The notes: generated by a model from the sequence alone, not told the origin. A DNA stretch of 64,000 nucleotides from Euborellia annulipes (GCA_023213315.1 JAKCPI010012755.1:22430-86429), one strand, 5' to 3'. Positions 11,178 through 22,025 are shown, counted from the first letter of the stretch. Made by a program: numbers and translations.

Positions 11178-11405
11178 TTGCCAAATAAAGGACGTCAGGT
11201 GGAGCGATTAATCTGCTGGTTGTTATTTACCAACCCCATTACTTTACTCAACTTAGCCTACTATATAACCTGGATGCTCTTTACCTTTGACTAATAAAAT
11301 TGTCTAAAGTTTCCCCATTTTACCGTATCATTGTTTAAATATTTTTGTCTTCTTTCGGCATCTGAGACTATTTAGATCCAATGGTAACTAATAGTCTTTT
11401 TTGTA

Positions 11406-11615
11406 CAGTGAGCGCCACAATTAAGTCCCCACCTGATAGCTAGTACCTTAAGTATATGGTAAATGGTGAAATAATTTTAAATTTGAAAAGGTAAAATAAA
11501 AATCATTTGTACCAGATTTTACGTTTTACCTTTTCGGTCATTAAAATTATTTCATTATACACTATATACTTAAGGCTCTAGCTATCAGGTGGGGACTTAA
11601 TTGTGACGCTCACTG
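11406..11615. mobile_element. mariner-like palindromic MITE, TA duplication
   Basis: CAGTGAGCGCCACAATTAAG and its inverse bound a nearly fully palindromic 210-bp element. It is flanked by TA at 11404-11405 and 11616-11617. Further copies are at 29325-29528 and 63567-63781. TA targets and palindromic structure fit Tc1/mariner MITEs. Confidence 0.85.
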
Positions 11616-12002
11616 TACCTCCTATTTCTATAAAGATTAGTTTAATTAGTGCTTAAACAATGTACAAAAAATAATTGAACTTTTTTTGAATATCAATTTA
11701 ATTTGAGTAGATGCATCTGTTTGCATTCATTTTAGTAAGTGGGAATAGAAATGTTTAATGACTTCATTCCGACGAAATACGCACAGTAAGTAGGTGTGTG
11801 TGTGTGTGTGTGCCCTTGTTTACTTCGCCAACTGACGTATATTAAAAGGAAATTCCGATTCATTTCATTAAAATTTACGCACCAACAAAACTACCCTAAC
11901 TATCATTAAATAAAAAAAAGATACTTTTTCGTTCTGAGGTCATTTCTATTTATTAATTTTTCAAATGAGGATTTAGCGATTAAATAAAAAATAAATGCTC
12001 AC

Positions 12003-12295
12003 CTGTCGTAGTGTAGGGATATGTCTCAAAACCAGCCGGATATTGTCCAGGGTATGTAATGGCTGCAGCTGCGGCTGCCGCAGCAGCTGCATTCTGATAT
12101 TCATAGAACTGTGCGGCGAGTGCAGCATGACTTAGCGGAGCAGCCGCAGCGGCCGCCGCTGCTGCAGCGGATGCTGTAGTGGGCAAAGGGACCACACTTC
12201 CAGGTGCAGCGGCACCGCCACCCGACGCCGCCGCTGCAGCGGCAGCAGCAGCAGCCAAATACGGCGATGAATACACGTAGCCAGGGGGCAAACTG
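12003..12295 (-). CDS. Rbm24/Rbm38: RBM24/38-like exon: poly-alanine/Tyr-rich tail
   Basis: This 293-nt exon (97 full codons plus one base at each edge) follows a CAGCAG acceptor and ends ACTACGACAG before a GTGAGC donor. It encodes a low-complexity tail: an SLPPGYVYSSPYL start, a run of about ten alanines, a Ser/Gly patch, a PGSVVPLPTTAS linker, a second ten-alanine run, then AAQFYEYQN, a third alanine run and an end in YPGQYPAGFETYPYTTT. This parallels the RBM24 C-terminus, where IDYTGAAYAQYS is followed by an alanine run and YDQYPYA. The runs use mixed GCN codons, so they are maintained protein sequence rather than a young triplet repeat. The acceptor is a tandem NAGNAG, so splicing at 12292 would remove one serine without changing frame. 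Confidence 0.93.
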
Positions 12296-12297
12296 CT
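12292..12297 (-). promoter_or_regulatory. Tandem NAGNAG splice acceptor
   Basis: On the minus strand the intron ends TTCGGTTCCAGCAGTTTG. Both AGs keep the reading frame: the proximal one gives Gly-Ser-Leu-Pro, the distal one Gly-Leu-Pro. NAGNAG acceptors often give single-residue isoforms. Here the choice alters the first residues of the low-complexity tail. Confidence 0.6.
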
Positions 12298-12849
12298 GGA
12301 ACCGAAAATACATGGCAACATTGCGATCAGACTATTTGTAGGATTAGAGAATATCGGAATGGGTTTGGGAACTGCTTTGTTCTCTCTCTTGGAGTTTATG
12401 ACTACTTTAGATAGATGATAATCTCCTTTTCAAAACAGGAATTATTGTATTATGTTAACAAATTCTCTATAATTAAATTAGTCAGAGTTAAAATCAATGT
12501 TTGAAAAACATTTTTTCCTTGCTGTATAGCAAGTAACTAATTGATTTTCTGAACACTTGTTCCTTTAGATCCGTGTTATTAAAGTTCTCTATAAATTAAA
12601 GAGGTAATCCATTAGCGAGTTGTTGACCATTGCTAATATTCCAACTAGTAGAAACAAACTAATTTCTGTAATCCATCGTATATTGTTACCTAATAAGAAA
12701 GAAAATATGCTTAGCTTATAAATAAAAAAATATTTTTTTAAACCTCATCTCTTTACTTTTGATATAAGAATCCGAAAAACACAAATCGACTTTGGATCAA
12801 CTCAAACTGTAAAATTTATTTGATTTGCTATTTTCCATAAGTTCTAATA

Positions 12850-13800
12850 ATTATTATTTTTATTTGAAATTCCTATCGGGATCCCCGTTTATTTGCCCGA
12901 GGTGCTTTCGTGCACGAAGACACACACACCTCAAACCCATGTTTGCCATATACTGCCAAACCTGTGAAGTTACATTATTTTCAATCTCTAACTCCTCCTC
13001 CTGCGTTCATTTCTAGCTGAACTAATCCTTATTTCTAATTCCATCGCTTTCCTCTTATCTAAACTCTTCTATGCTATGAAGGATGTTCAGACGAAAATAT
13101 TTTATGGGAACGAGTCTTTATAGGATGTTTGCGAGTGGGGAGCCGGAGGATATCTTCTAGGTCTTTTTAATTTTAGAAGGACGATTCAAGTCCGTGATTT
13201 GAGGGGTCATGGCATGAACCTTCCCAGTACGCAAGATTGTTTGTCATCCAGGCTTCAAAGTTTTGAAACATGGTGCCTATAAACATAAGGGAATCTACCA
13301 TTATAAATGTTTTTAAATTAAGACTAAAATCCTTTATTTTGGAATTACAAAGGCTATCTCTGTAATGTAAATTGTATAAGTGTATGAATGTATGTATATT
13401 TAACACTCGGAGAGTTATTTTTTCTTTTCTTTTTGTAACTTTTTTTTTGTTCATAAAGAGGACAAGAGTCCTCAAGAACCTAATAAATATTTCTTATCTT
13501 ATCTATCTATGCTATGGAGGATGTTCTAATTTGAGGAGAAACTCCCTCAGCATCTACTACTTTCGAAGAATGAACGAAGAGAGAACCTTCTTCAAGACAG
13601 GATGTCAAAGCAACTCCCTTTCCTAGTTGAGTTGCTTGGGTGCTATTGTTGTGAGATCCAATATTTCAATCCAGTGCCTGCTTGAGGATTTGTTTACATT
13701 AAATAAATATTTTTATTTAATGAAAAAATCCCTCACGCCCAGGATTTAGACACGGATCTTCTTTTTAGAAGTCGATACCCTAGCGAGCCCCCAGTTCGAA
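12850..13800 (-). mobile_element. SINE2 copy split by another insertion
   Basis: Minus-oriented SINE2, a roughly 450-bp tRNA-headed family. Its 3' part is GATCCCCGTTTATTTGCCCG...CACGAAGACACACACACC, and the tRNA-like head lies at the right (complement of about 13740-13800). A 418-bp foreign segment (13089-13506) splits it. Confidence 0.7.
13089..13506. mobile_element. Retro-insertion inside SINE2
   Basis: Flanking copies of CTATGCTATGRAGGATGTTC (13069-13088 and 13507-13526, one mismatch in 20) bracket this segment. It ends in a CTAATAAATATTTC poly(A)-signal-like sequence, as in a LINE 3' fragment. I do not recognise the source family. Confidence 0.6.
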
Positions 13801-14821
13801 TAATGAAATTAATAATCTTAATCTAAAAATAATCTCCCCCGATGTGTTAAAGTAGAAAAATTGATAGGCTCCTTATTTTTCAATTTTTTTTACTAACCCT
13901 ATGATGATGTCCAATTTTATATAACCCATCTGACAGAGATATATTCCACCTCACCCTTTTCTCCGTCGCTCTAATTTATAAGCATTTACGTCAGTGTAAT
14001 TTTGGCACTCGAAATTATCTAAATTTACCTGGATAACAAATATACGGACAAAAAAATGATTAAAAAAAAAAAAATTTTTCTTTAGACATCTTGAACATTT
14101 TAATTTGTCACCAACGCCCTACATACATTTTCTATTGGCATGATTGACCATGGACTGTGAGGTTTAAGAATTGCAAAGGCATTTGACATTAAGCAATTTA
14201 AATACATCAAATATACACCAACATACCAACAATTCAAAGTGTCTCTTATATAAATAAAACTCCGAGAATGGGAGTTTCATTCCCTTGGTTCACAATCATC
14301 ATTAATTTATAAGAGAAAAAAACTTAATAAATTAACAAAAATTTCTCTTTATTTCAGTGCGGATTCGGAGCCTCAAAAGTTGCCGATAAAAAATGTCTCC
14401 TGCCAGCTGAATTATCAAGTTATTTATATTATGTAAGTTTATGAATCCATATTTTTCTTTTTATACTAGTTTTTATTCTATGTGTGGTGATAACGAATGT
14501 CACAAATTTAAATAAAAAAAAATTACTTTCCCTTTTTATAATATTTTTTACTTTTACCGGTTGGTATCAATTCACTTGAGTCGGAGCAAGTGTACAGTAC
14601 TTGAATAAGCAGTCGAAACATTGTACAGTTATTTATATTCTTAATAAATAATTAATAGAAAATGTGGTCTATAAATAAAAACTCTCATAATAACACGAAT
14701 CAAATTTTTTAAGTCGCTCGATAAGATATTTTATATTTTGTTGAACTTGGAAAGTTATTGGCTCTTTTGGACCTGTTATTGCGACAAATATTATATCTTT
14801 CAGACTCAAAGAGTATATTAT

Positions 14822-14970
14822 TTTTTTTCTTTTTTCGGCATCGAAGGCCATTTGGCTTGATTGGTAGACAATTCAATTTAAATAAATTTTTGTCGCATGT
14901 GGGACGGGATGCGAACCCGCGACCATTATACAAATGGCCAGCATACTAACCACTACACCAAGGCCTGGAG
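14822..14970 (-). mobile_element. tRNA-derived SINE (type 5)
   Basis: Minus strand: CCTTGGTGTAGTGGTTAGTA A-box region, GGGTTCGCATCCCG B-box, GACAATTCAATTTAAATAAA body, then AAATGGCCTTCGATGCCGAA and an A-rich tail. Best-preserved type 5 copy. Confidence 0.75.
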
Positions 14971-15062
14971 GCAAAATGATTCAAAAACTTGCTTGTGGAT
15001 CTACAGTATATAGTCTTTGGCTGAGGCGTAAATAAAGTAAAAAAAAAAAAAAAACTGGGTTG

Positions 15063-15518
15063 TGAATCTTATCCCCGTTTATTTATCCGAGGTGCTTCCG
15101 TGCACGAAGCACACACACCGGCCTCTGGCCGTAGCCATCTACTGGCACCCCGTGAAGTTACATTATTTCCTATCTCTAACTCCTCCTCCCGCGTTCATTT
15201 CTAGCATAGAATTAATCCTTATTTCTGGTTTCTTTTATCCAACCTAGAGAGGATGTCCTAGTTTGAGGATGAACTCCCTCAACACCGACTCCTTTAAGAA
15301 ATGCATCACTGACTCATCCTTCTTTAGGTCCCTTCCACAGGACGGGACGCCACAGCAACTTCCTCTCATAGAATTGCCTATTGTGGTTAGATCCACTATT
15401 CCAATCCAGGGCCTACTTGATGATTTGTTTACATTAAATAAATATTTTTATTTAATGAAAACATCCCGCACGCCCAGGATGCTGTATAGGAGATTGAGGC
15501 CCTAGACCAGCGAGCCTT
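15063..15518 (-). mobile_element. SINE2 copy, near full length
   Basis: The left end ATCCCCGTTTATTTATCCG, the mid part CTCCCTCAACACCGACTCC, the small palindrome ATAAATATTTTTATTTAATG and the degenerate tRNA-like right end make one uninterrupted minus-oriented copy of about 455 bp. Confidence 0.75.
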
Positions 15519-15999
15519 CTTCATCTTCATTTATTAATAAAATAAAATAAAAAAATTAAAAAAATTATCGCATTTATGGGCTTTAATTTGGACTCTCACT
15601 GTCCATATTGTTGCGTAGGCCTGCATATATTCCTTCTCTTTTTCTCTTTTTTTTTTTCTCTCTCTTAAAATTAATTTTTTTTCTACTCTCATTATTTCTA
15701 AAAGTCAAGGTTTTTTTTTTTTTTTTAAAGACATCGATTTTGAAAATTAATTGTCTCTATTCCGAAAGACAATTGGTAGAGAAGATAATTTATTCCCATT
15801 TCTTCACCCGCCCTAATGGCTTTCGTCTTTATATTAAAATATTAAAACTTGGAATTCAATTTCTATATTTTATTCAAACATATATGAATAATTGGCTTCT
15901 ATTTTATCTAAACATGTTTTTATCATTCTAAAAGGTTTCGACATAAAACCGGCAGCCATATTATTGCATAATCTCACCTAGAAAATTATAGAGAATGCC

Positions 16000-16030
<31 letters not shown>

Positions 16031-16877
16031 GTATCGGTAATTCGGCTGAATAGAAAATTATTTCGAGGTCTATATATAGCACAGGATCTAGATAAAATTA
16101 GGAAATAAGTCAATATAATAAGTATTTATGAATTAAATACAATACTGGAAATAATTTATTTACTCTTACTAGTAGGTATTTCACATTTTAAATAATAGCC
16201 ATTATTATTATTTGTTTTCCTCGGTTGATTACCTTAAATTTATAAATAACATATCTTTGTTTAATATATCAAATCTATTGATATAATAAGTAGATGCAAT
16301 TTTAGATCTAAATAGTCAATAGGGCGATTGATTTTAAAAATTTCAATTTTATGTAAATGGTTCCATTTTGATGGATTTCAATCGACAAACGATACCAGGA
16401 TTGTTTAGTTTGTTTCTGGAAGATAGGCAACTCAATCGACATACTATCTAATGAATTTTTTGATTAATAAATCCACTATTAATTTATTTCCTGGTTTTCA
16501 CGATATCAAAGAGAAATTTGAACACTTCGCCCCTCCCCCCTTCCCTCTACGTTCATAATTTTTATAATCACTTCTCAAATTTATTTTGGCTTTTAGTAGT
16601 GATACAATTTTTTTTTATTTTTAGAATTTTAAATTGTTCTCTTCATTTACTAATTTGATTATAATGAATTAATTGTGAAATAATGCGAAATTCACTCTCT
16701 AAATGAGTGGTTTCCAAACTTTTTGTTACAACGCCTCCCTTAAAAATATTTAATCATATGACGCCTCCCCTCCCTCTCCTCATTTTGTAAAATAATACAA
16801 AAACAAACATTTTTTATTAAGGTGGAGTAAAAAAAAAATTCCAAGACATATGCAGCCAAAATTATTTCTTTTATTGT

Positions 16878-16910
16878 GACGTTTCGGCCACTGGTTTAGG
16901 CCATCTTCAG
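16878..16910 (-). ncRNA. Hammerhead-like motif
   Basis: Minus strand CUGAAGA, U, helix II GGCC/GGCC around UAAACCAGU, GAA, self-complementary ACGU, then C. Every position of the proposed consensus is present. Confidence 0.7.
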
Positions 16911-16985
16911 AGCCGGAGGTGAGAATAAATGAAATTTTAACTTTCATTCAAAATTTCATTTAATTTTCATTCAAAATTTCATTCT

Positions 16986-17017
16986 ATGTTTCGGCCACTG
17001 GTTTAGGCCATCTTCAG
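16986..17017 (-). ncRNA. Hammerhead-like motif, tandem copy
   Basis: This repeats the motif at 16878-16910 in the same orientation about 107 bp away. Core and helix II are identical, but helix III ACGU has changed to ACAU, which breaks self-complementarity. Tandem copies are what rolling or dimeric ribozyme elements would leave. Confidence 0.55.
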
Positions 17018-17559
17018 AGCCAGAGGCGAGAGCCTGAGTCATCAGTCATATATGAACCCTGTTATTCAATGGTGTGTCAAAGACCAAAAAATTCAAAATT
17101 GAGTTAAGCATGGAATATTGTTTCAAATGCTTTAATTAATAGTATTTTTTATGAAATATGTCCTAAAAAAATTTATTTTTAATGTAAAAGCATAAAATTA
17201 TTTTTACAATATTTCAATGCAGGATTTTACATTTTTCAATAATGATTTATGTACTTAACATGTTGTTTCGTAATACTTAATTTGAAAAGAACAATTTTTC
17301 ATTTATGCGTCAAGTGCAAGACATCGTAAACAACTATACGCTTGAGATATATTGTTGCGTTTATGCCCTAAGTATTTTCAATTATGAACACCGGCATCGC
17401 TATTGTTTAGAGGTATTTAATATAAACTCAAGAAAATATTAATTTTATTTATTTCAAATTTATATATTCAATACACTATTACTATATTCCATTTGTTCGA
17501 AATTTAATACAAGTATTTCATAGCCTACAAAAATTATCAATAGTTATATTATAATTCAT

Positions 17560-18341
17560 TTTTACTTTCTCGTACCTCTATATATATGTTAATATATAGA
17601 GAGAGAAAGTATTGGTTTCATGTCAAAAATTCGATGTCGAGATTTTGATGGATCTTCACGTTTTGAGGTCCCCTGAATCCAAAAAAGTGGTTTTCGCGAC
17701 ATGGTCTGTCTGTCTGTGTGTCTGTCTGTGTGTGTGTGTGTCTGTGAACAAAATATCTCAAGAACGAAAAGAGCTAGGAGGTTGAAATTTTATATTTAAG
17801 TTAGACACCCCCATGGGACGTGACACGAAGCTTTTGAACAAAATCGACCAAAAAGTACTAGTACTTTACTGATGCACTTTTTCAGTTTTTTTCGATTTTC
17901 TCAAAATTTGCTCCAACGATTTTTTTTAAAATTCATATATCAACTATTTTTTAGTTGCTCTTTAAAATGTATATTCTCATTTTGTGATTGAAATCTTCTG
18001 AAGACCACTTTACTCTTGTACTCCATAGAAAAGATAGGAGAAATGGTTGCCATGGTAACAAAATATAAACATTTTGCCATACTTATAAATTTTACATCGC
18101 CCACGGGGCTTGGAGTAGTTGGTAGCGTGTCTACCTTCTATACCGAACGTCGCGGGTTCGGACCCCAGGCAGTCCGATAATTTTATTTAAGGCATTTGGA
18201 TACCAAATGACTTAAATAAGAATGCCTGGACCCCAATATGTATAATACTCATTAACGGATATCGTTTAAAGTCTTAAATGGCCTAAGTTGCCGAAAAGAC
18301 TGTGTGAATGTGAGTGTGAATGAGAAAAAAGTGTGAATGTT

Positions 18342-18378
<37 letters not shown>

Positions 18379-18522
18379 ATCTTGAAAATCGAATGTACCG
18401 TACTGTCGGAAACTAAATATATCTCGACACAAAAAATCTGGTGTGACAAGCACAGTACACAACTTTCGATTACCGAAGGTAAGAGAAAGTTGTGTGCTGT
18501 GCGCCAGTCACACCAGATTTTT
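17560..18522 (+). mobile_element. Family X copy, full length, interrupted by SINE1
   Basis: It begins with the hairpin TTTACTTTCTCGTACCTC...AGAGAGAAAGTA and ends with the roughly 90-bp hairpin whose outer arms are ATCTGGTGTGAC/GTCACACCAGAT. Internal landmarks are GAGGTCCCCTGAATCC, a TG/CTGT microsatellite, the palindrome AAAGTACTAGTACTTT and GTTGCCATGGTAAC (18046-18059). No open frame. A SINE1 (18099-18369) interrupts it. Confidence 0.8.
18099..18369 (+). mobile_element. SINE1 reference copy with 12-bp TSD
   Basis: Head GCCCACGGGGCTTGGAGTAG (A-box), GGTTCGGACCC (B-box), inverted core TTTAAGGCATTTGG/CCAAATGACTTAAA, 3' motif AAATGGCCTAAGTTGCCGAA, TGTGAATG repeats and a long A tail. Flanked by AAATTTTACATC at 18087-18098 and 18370-18381. 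Confidence 0.88.
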
Positions 18523-18568
18523 TACTTTCTTTTAGCCTAATTCTATAATGTTTTCTATCTTTTCTATG

Positions 18569-18571
<3 letters not shown>

Positions 18572-18620
<49 letters not shown>
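18572..18620. repeat. (AT)n microsatellite
   Basis: About 48 bp of uninterrupted AT dinucleotides, just left of a perfect hairpin. Confidence 0.95.
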
Positions 18621-18622
<2 letters not shown>

Positions 18623-18645
18623 TGAAAGGTTTCCGCGACTGGATG

Positions 18646-18711
18646 TATGCGAAGATAAGTTTTCTCGGGTTGAGTCGCGGGACTCAACCCGAGAAAACTT
18701 ATCTTCGCATA
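18646..18711. repeat. Perfect 31-bp inverted repeat, 4-nt loop
   Basis: Arm 18646-18676 is exactly complementary to 18681-18711, with the loop GCGG. It lies between two AT dinucleotide tracts. No such hairpin occurs elsewhere in the window. Confidence 0.95.
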
Positions 18712-18999
18712 TATATATATATAATTTTCCAATTAACAATAAATTAATATCGTTTAATTGAGTTTTAACCAGTGTGATTTTAACAACCAATAAAAAGTTA
18801 ATTACCAAATAATATTATATATATTTTTTTCCCTTAAATAAACAAAAATCATTTTTTTTTTTTTTGAAAAATGAGAAAATTTTCTCTGAATTCGTAGACG
18901 TCAAAATTTAATTTTTTGATATTATTCCTGATAATGAAAATGAAGATGAGGATGAGGATCAGTGCAATTTCGAAAAGACAACAAAATAAATAATATTAG

Positions 19000-19022
19000 G
19001 TTAGGTTAGGTTGAAGTGGCCG
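19000..19022 (-). repeat. SINE3 3'-end stub
   Basis: TTAGGTTAGGTTGAAGTGGC is the extreme 3' end of SINE3 (complement), with its telomere-like units and nothing else. Confidence 0.6.
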
Positions 19023-19859
19023 TAATATTAAGTCTATTTCATTATTATAACTTTGATTTACTGTTTCCAAGCTATTTATTCGGAAATTAATTGATGAGAA
19101 AATTTTGTTATCACTTTCTATTTAATTTTAAAATATTAATACTATTTAAAATTGATGAATGTGATTTTGATAAAAAGTTTCTATGCTACTAGTATTAAAT
19201 ATAAAGAGACTTTGAAGCATTTTTGCAAATATAATTGGACTTAGAGAATTTTTCAATCATGGGTCATGGGACTTTGAAGCATTTTTTACAAATATATATC
19301 GCACATAGAGAATTTTGTAAAAATAATTTTTTATATTTTATTTTTTTTCTCTAAATTAGTCATATTTTTAGAGATAATTTATGAATATCTGCCATAATTA
19401 CAGTATTTACTTGCACAATTGACAAAAAAAATGATATATAATCTAATAAAAACAATTTAAATCAGAAAAACTTTAATGTTGATTTTCTCAAAACTAGATA
19501 TTTGGTCTTTGACACACCATTGTATAACAGGGTTCATATATCAGTCAATATAGAAATAATTTTGACTGTATATGTCTTGGAATTTTTTTTTTTTTACTCC
19601 GCCTTAATAATAATTCCATCTACAAAGACATACGTACCTCACATTAAATTTATATAAAAATATTTTTTTATTTATTTATTCCTATTTATAAAACTAGCAA
19701 TCATATGGAAAATTGCTCGCTATGGTTAACATTCGCGCCTCCCCTTAGACTAGTCTGCGCCTCCCTAGGGAGGCGCGCCTCACAGTTTGGAAAACGCTGC
19801 TCTAAATGAATAATTTGGTTGTCGTTGTGAAATATCATTTGGTCAGAAGGCTGTTCCGT

Positions 19860-20130
19860 CTGTTCCGTTCACCTGCGCTAATCTAAGGTGCAACAGGTGG
19901 GAGGCGTCTCGGGATTGGTCCGATTCGCGGATTGGCGGATTCCGGTGGCCAATCCCGGAGATGGCTAAGGCCCGTGGATAATCCTCCAATGGGAAGTGAG
20001 GCGCCGCCCGGAGCTGAGATTATCCAATGGAAGCACCGATGGATTGAACGCAGGCGCGGATCGATCCCACCCTCACCCCCATGGGGGGGGATCACAAAGG
20101 ACCAAAAGGGACAAGTACGAGATGGCGCCA
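19860..20130. promoter_or_regulatory. GC-rich intronic island with five CCAAT boxes
   Basis: About 270 bp of GC-rich sequence lies inside the 21-kb intron, directly right of a hAT unit. Five CCAAT/ATTGG pentamers fall within about 125 bp (19914-19918, 19931-19935, 19949-19953, 19986-19990, 20034-20038), plus E-boxes CACCTG (about 19870) and CAGGTG (about 19894). Clustered CCAAT boxes suggest NF-Y binding and an intronic promoter or enhancer. Open frames on both strands are short and show no family resemblance, so I do not call a gene. Confidence 0.45.
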
Positions 20131-20499
20131 ATCGCCTCATTTTTATTTTTTATTTTTTTTTTCTAAGGGTTGAGACAAGACAATTTGTCTATTCCCCTTA
20201 TTATTGATTAATTCCTCAAATAGCACCATTATTCCCTTCCCTTCACTTTTGAATAGGAGAATTCAAAATTTTTGAATAAATATTGTTAAAATGCAAACAA
20301 ATTTTGACTTTATTCCAAAAATTAATATTTCTTGAGGTTGCATTTTACTTTTCTCCATAGAGAGAAACAAAGTCTGAACTTTTTAGGACATGGAAATATT
20401 TTGGAATGAGTCAGTCAATTATGATATAAATCTTAGAGACTAAAATACAAAAGTCCAAACATCAAAAAACAACATTCTGCAACTTGATCCACGTGCAGT

Positions 20500-20760
20500 G
20501 GCTTGGCAACCTCAAAAACCTGCTAAGAAAAAAAAAAAAAAAAAAAACACTAAAAAAGACGCACTACCAACTTTATATAGAGAAAGAGAGATTAAAACAA
20601 AACACTTCACACGGTGATTGTCATGACAAATTAAAACGAAACTCAAAAAAAAAGAAAAAGAAAAGAAAAAATTAAGTCAAAATCAAACAAATAACCAACC
20701 ACCACCAAAAAATAAAATAAAATAAAATAAAAATTAAAACAGCCTAATTGAGAAAGTATA
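20500..20760. repeat. A-rich tract with AAAAT repeats
   Basis: Purine-rich, largely poly-A sequence with (AAAAT)n near 20715-20740. Open frames here are lysine-rich artefacts. Confidence 0.7.
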
Positions 20761-21069
20761 TAAAATAAATGGAATGAAACGCGTTAAGTTGCTGCCCATT
20801 AGAACTTAGAACTTTCTTTTTTTTTTTACTAATAAAAGGCCACACTTTTGAAAAAGGGTCGCATTTGCTGTGGTCTGCAAATCCACTGTAGAAGAAAACG
20901 CAGCACCCGTGCAAACGCGGGGCCGGCCCGTCCGGCAAATTGATAACATTCCCTTGAAATTTTGATATTTTTTTTTTTAAAGATTCAATCAAGCGTTTCT
21001 TAAACTTTTAATCTCAGCTACAAAATTAATTAATAAATGTAATTCTATTATTCCTATCTTATGATTGAG

Positions 21070-21399
21070 AAAGTTGTTAATAATTAAACTTGGAGATAAT
21101 TATCACTCCCTCTATAAGTCAACGTTTCGGAGTACTAACGACACCTTCTTCAGGAACATGCGGGGTCAATAATTAAATGTGGCCTTAATATCATCATAAT
21201 ATTGCACATTGATAATAATGATTTCACAGGTGCATATATAACTGAAAGGCAATCCAGCCAGAAAAAGAAAACATTCTTTTATTATGACGAAATTTAATTA
21301 TTGACCCCGCATGGTCCTGAAGAAGGTGTCGTTAGTACTCCGAAACGTTGACTTATAGCGGGAGGATAATTATCTCCAAGTTTAATTATTAACAACCTT
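21070..21399. mobile_element. Inverted-repeat element with hammerhead-like motifs
   Basis: Arms of about 100 bp (21070-21172 and 21295-21399). The plus motif at about 21321-21358 reads CUGAAGA, extra A, a weak helix II starting GGUG and ending CUCC, GAA, ACGU, U. The inverse copy lies at about 21125-21160. Confidence 0.65.
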
Positions 21400-21402
21400 C
21401 TG

Positions 21403-21605
21403 GGGGGGGGCTGGCATCGGAGAAGAGCACAGTCACCACAATCGTTGCGGTTAAGTGATTGGGATCGGTGACTCCTAGCGATCAGCGTGTGGAACGTCCC
21501 CGGTAGCCATCGATATTATTTTATAGTATTTATAGTATTTTAAAAATATATTATTAGATAAACACCCCTAAAAGGCCTCTGTTGCCGAAAAGGGTTAAAA
21601 AAAAA
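21403..21605 (+). repeat. SINE4 copy
   Basis: GAGCACAGTCACCACAATCG...GATCAGCGTGTGGAAC...GGTAGCCATCG, then an AT-rich part and the shared 3' motif GGCCTCTGTTGCCGAAAAG. An inverse copy lies at 21845-22025. The Pol III promoter type is unclear. Confidence 0.6.
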
Positions 21606-21844
21606 TTATCCACTAAGCTGTTCCCCACCTTGATCTGATCTCCTGTTTAACTTAAAGAGATCATTTAAGTAAACGTAAGCAGTCTAGGGGAAGATGTGTT
21701 TCACATTTGTTTATTTATTTTTTTGCAAATAACGGGGTTGCTTACATAACCATTGAAAAAAGCCGTTTTTGAGGTTGATAAATTGTTTATTATTGCGGTA
21801 GAAGGAGTGGGGGCTAAAACAATAAAAAAATACTTTTTTTTAAT

Positions 21845-22025
21845 ATTCCCCTTTTCGGCTGCAGAGGCCATTAGGTTTTTAATTTATATGTTATATTTTT
21901 TAAATGGATAACTTAACCCCAACGGCTACCGGGAGTTTCACACGCTGATTCCTCTAGATCACCCAACTGCGCTTGACATCGTTTAATCGTAACGATTGTG
22001 TTGCTCTATTCATTTGCCAGGCACT
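21845..22025 (-). repeat. SINE4 copy, inverted
   Basis: The minus strand repeats AACACAATCGTTACG...ATCAGCGTGTGAAACTCC...GGTAGCCGTTGG and ends GGCCTCTGCAGCCGAAAAGG. Together with 21403-21605 it can form a long-range hairpin. Confidence 0.6.

Larger units (their letters stand above)
10924..11272. mobile_element. Inverted-repeat element, 13-bp TSD, two hammerhead-like motifs
   Basis: Inverted arms of about 90 bp flank a short unique centre. Each arm holds CUGAGGA-U-helix II-GAAA. The exact duplication GATGCTCTTTACC at 10911-10923 and 11273-11285 marks the insertion. No open frame of note; non-autonomous retroelement by inference. Confidence 0.8.
16705..19799. mobile_element. 3.1-kb hAT-like unit with 8-bp TSD
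   Basis: The inverted ends GAGTGGTTTCCAAACT and AGTTTGGAAAACGCTG have GCGCCTCCC-type subterminal repeats. They are flanked by CTCTAAAT at 16697-16704 and 19800-19807, an exact 8-bp hAT-type duplication. The interior is occupied by hammerhead-type inverted arms (about 16825-17095 and 19495-19610), a family X copy and a SINE. No transposase frame survives. Confidence 0.75.

Noticed and set aside
12101..12313. Cysteine-rich minus-strand frame
   Set aside because: Same strand as the real exon but shifted; alanine codons read as Cys/Gly. Phase and family match support the other frame.
18870..19025. Interstitial telomere tract
   Set aside because: Only two or three TTAGG units, joined to GTTGAAGTGGCC, which is the SINE3 3' end.
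19883..20207. Overlapping 85- and 91-codon frames on both strands
   Set aside because: Open because the block is GC-rich; no family resemblance and no splice context. Annotated as a regulatory candidate instead.
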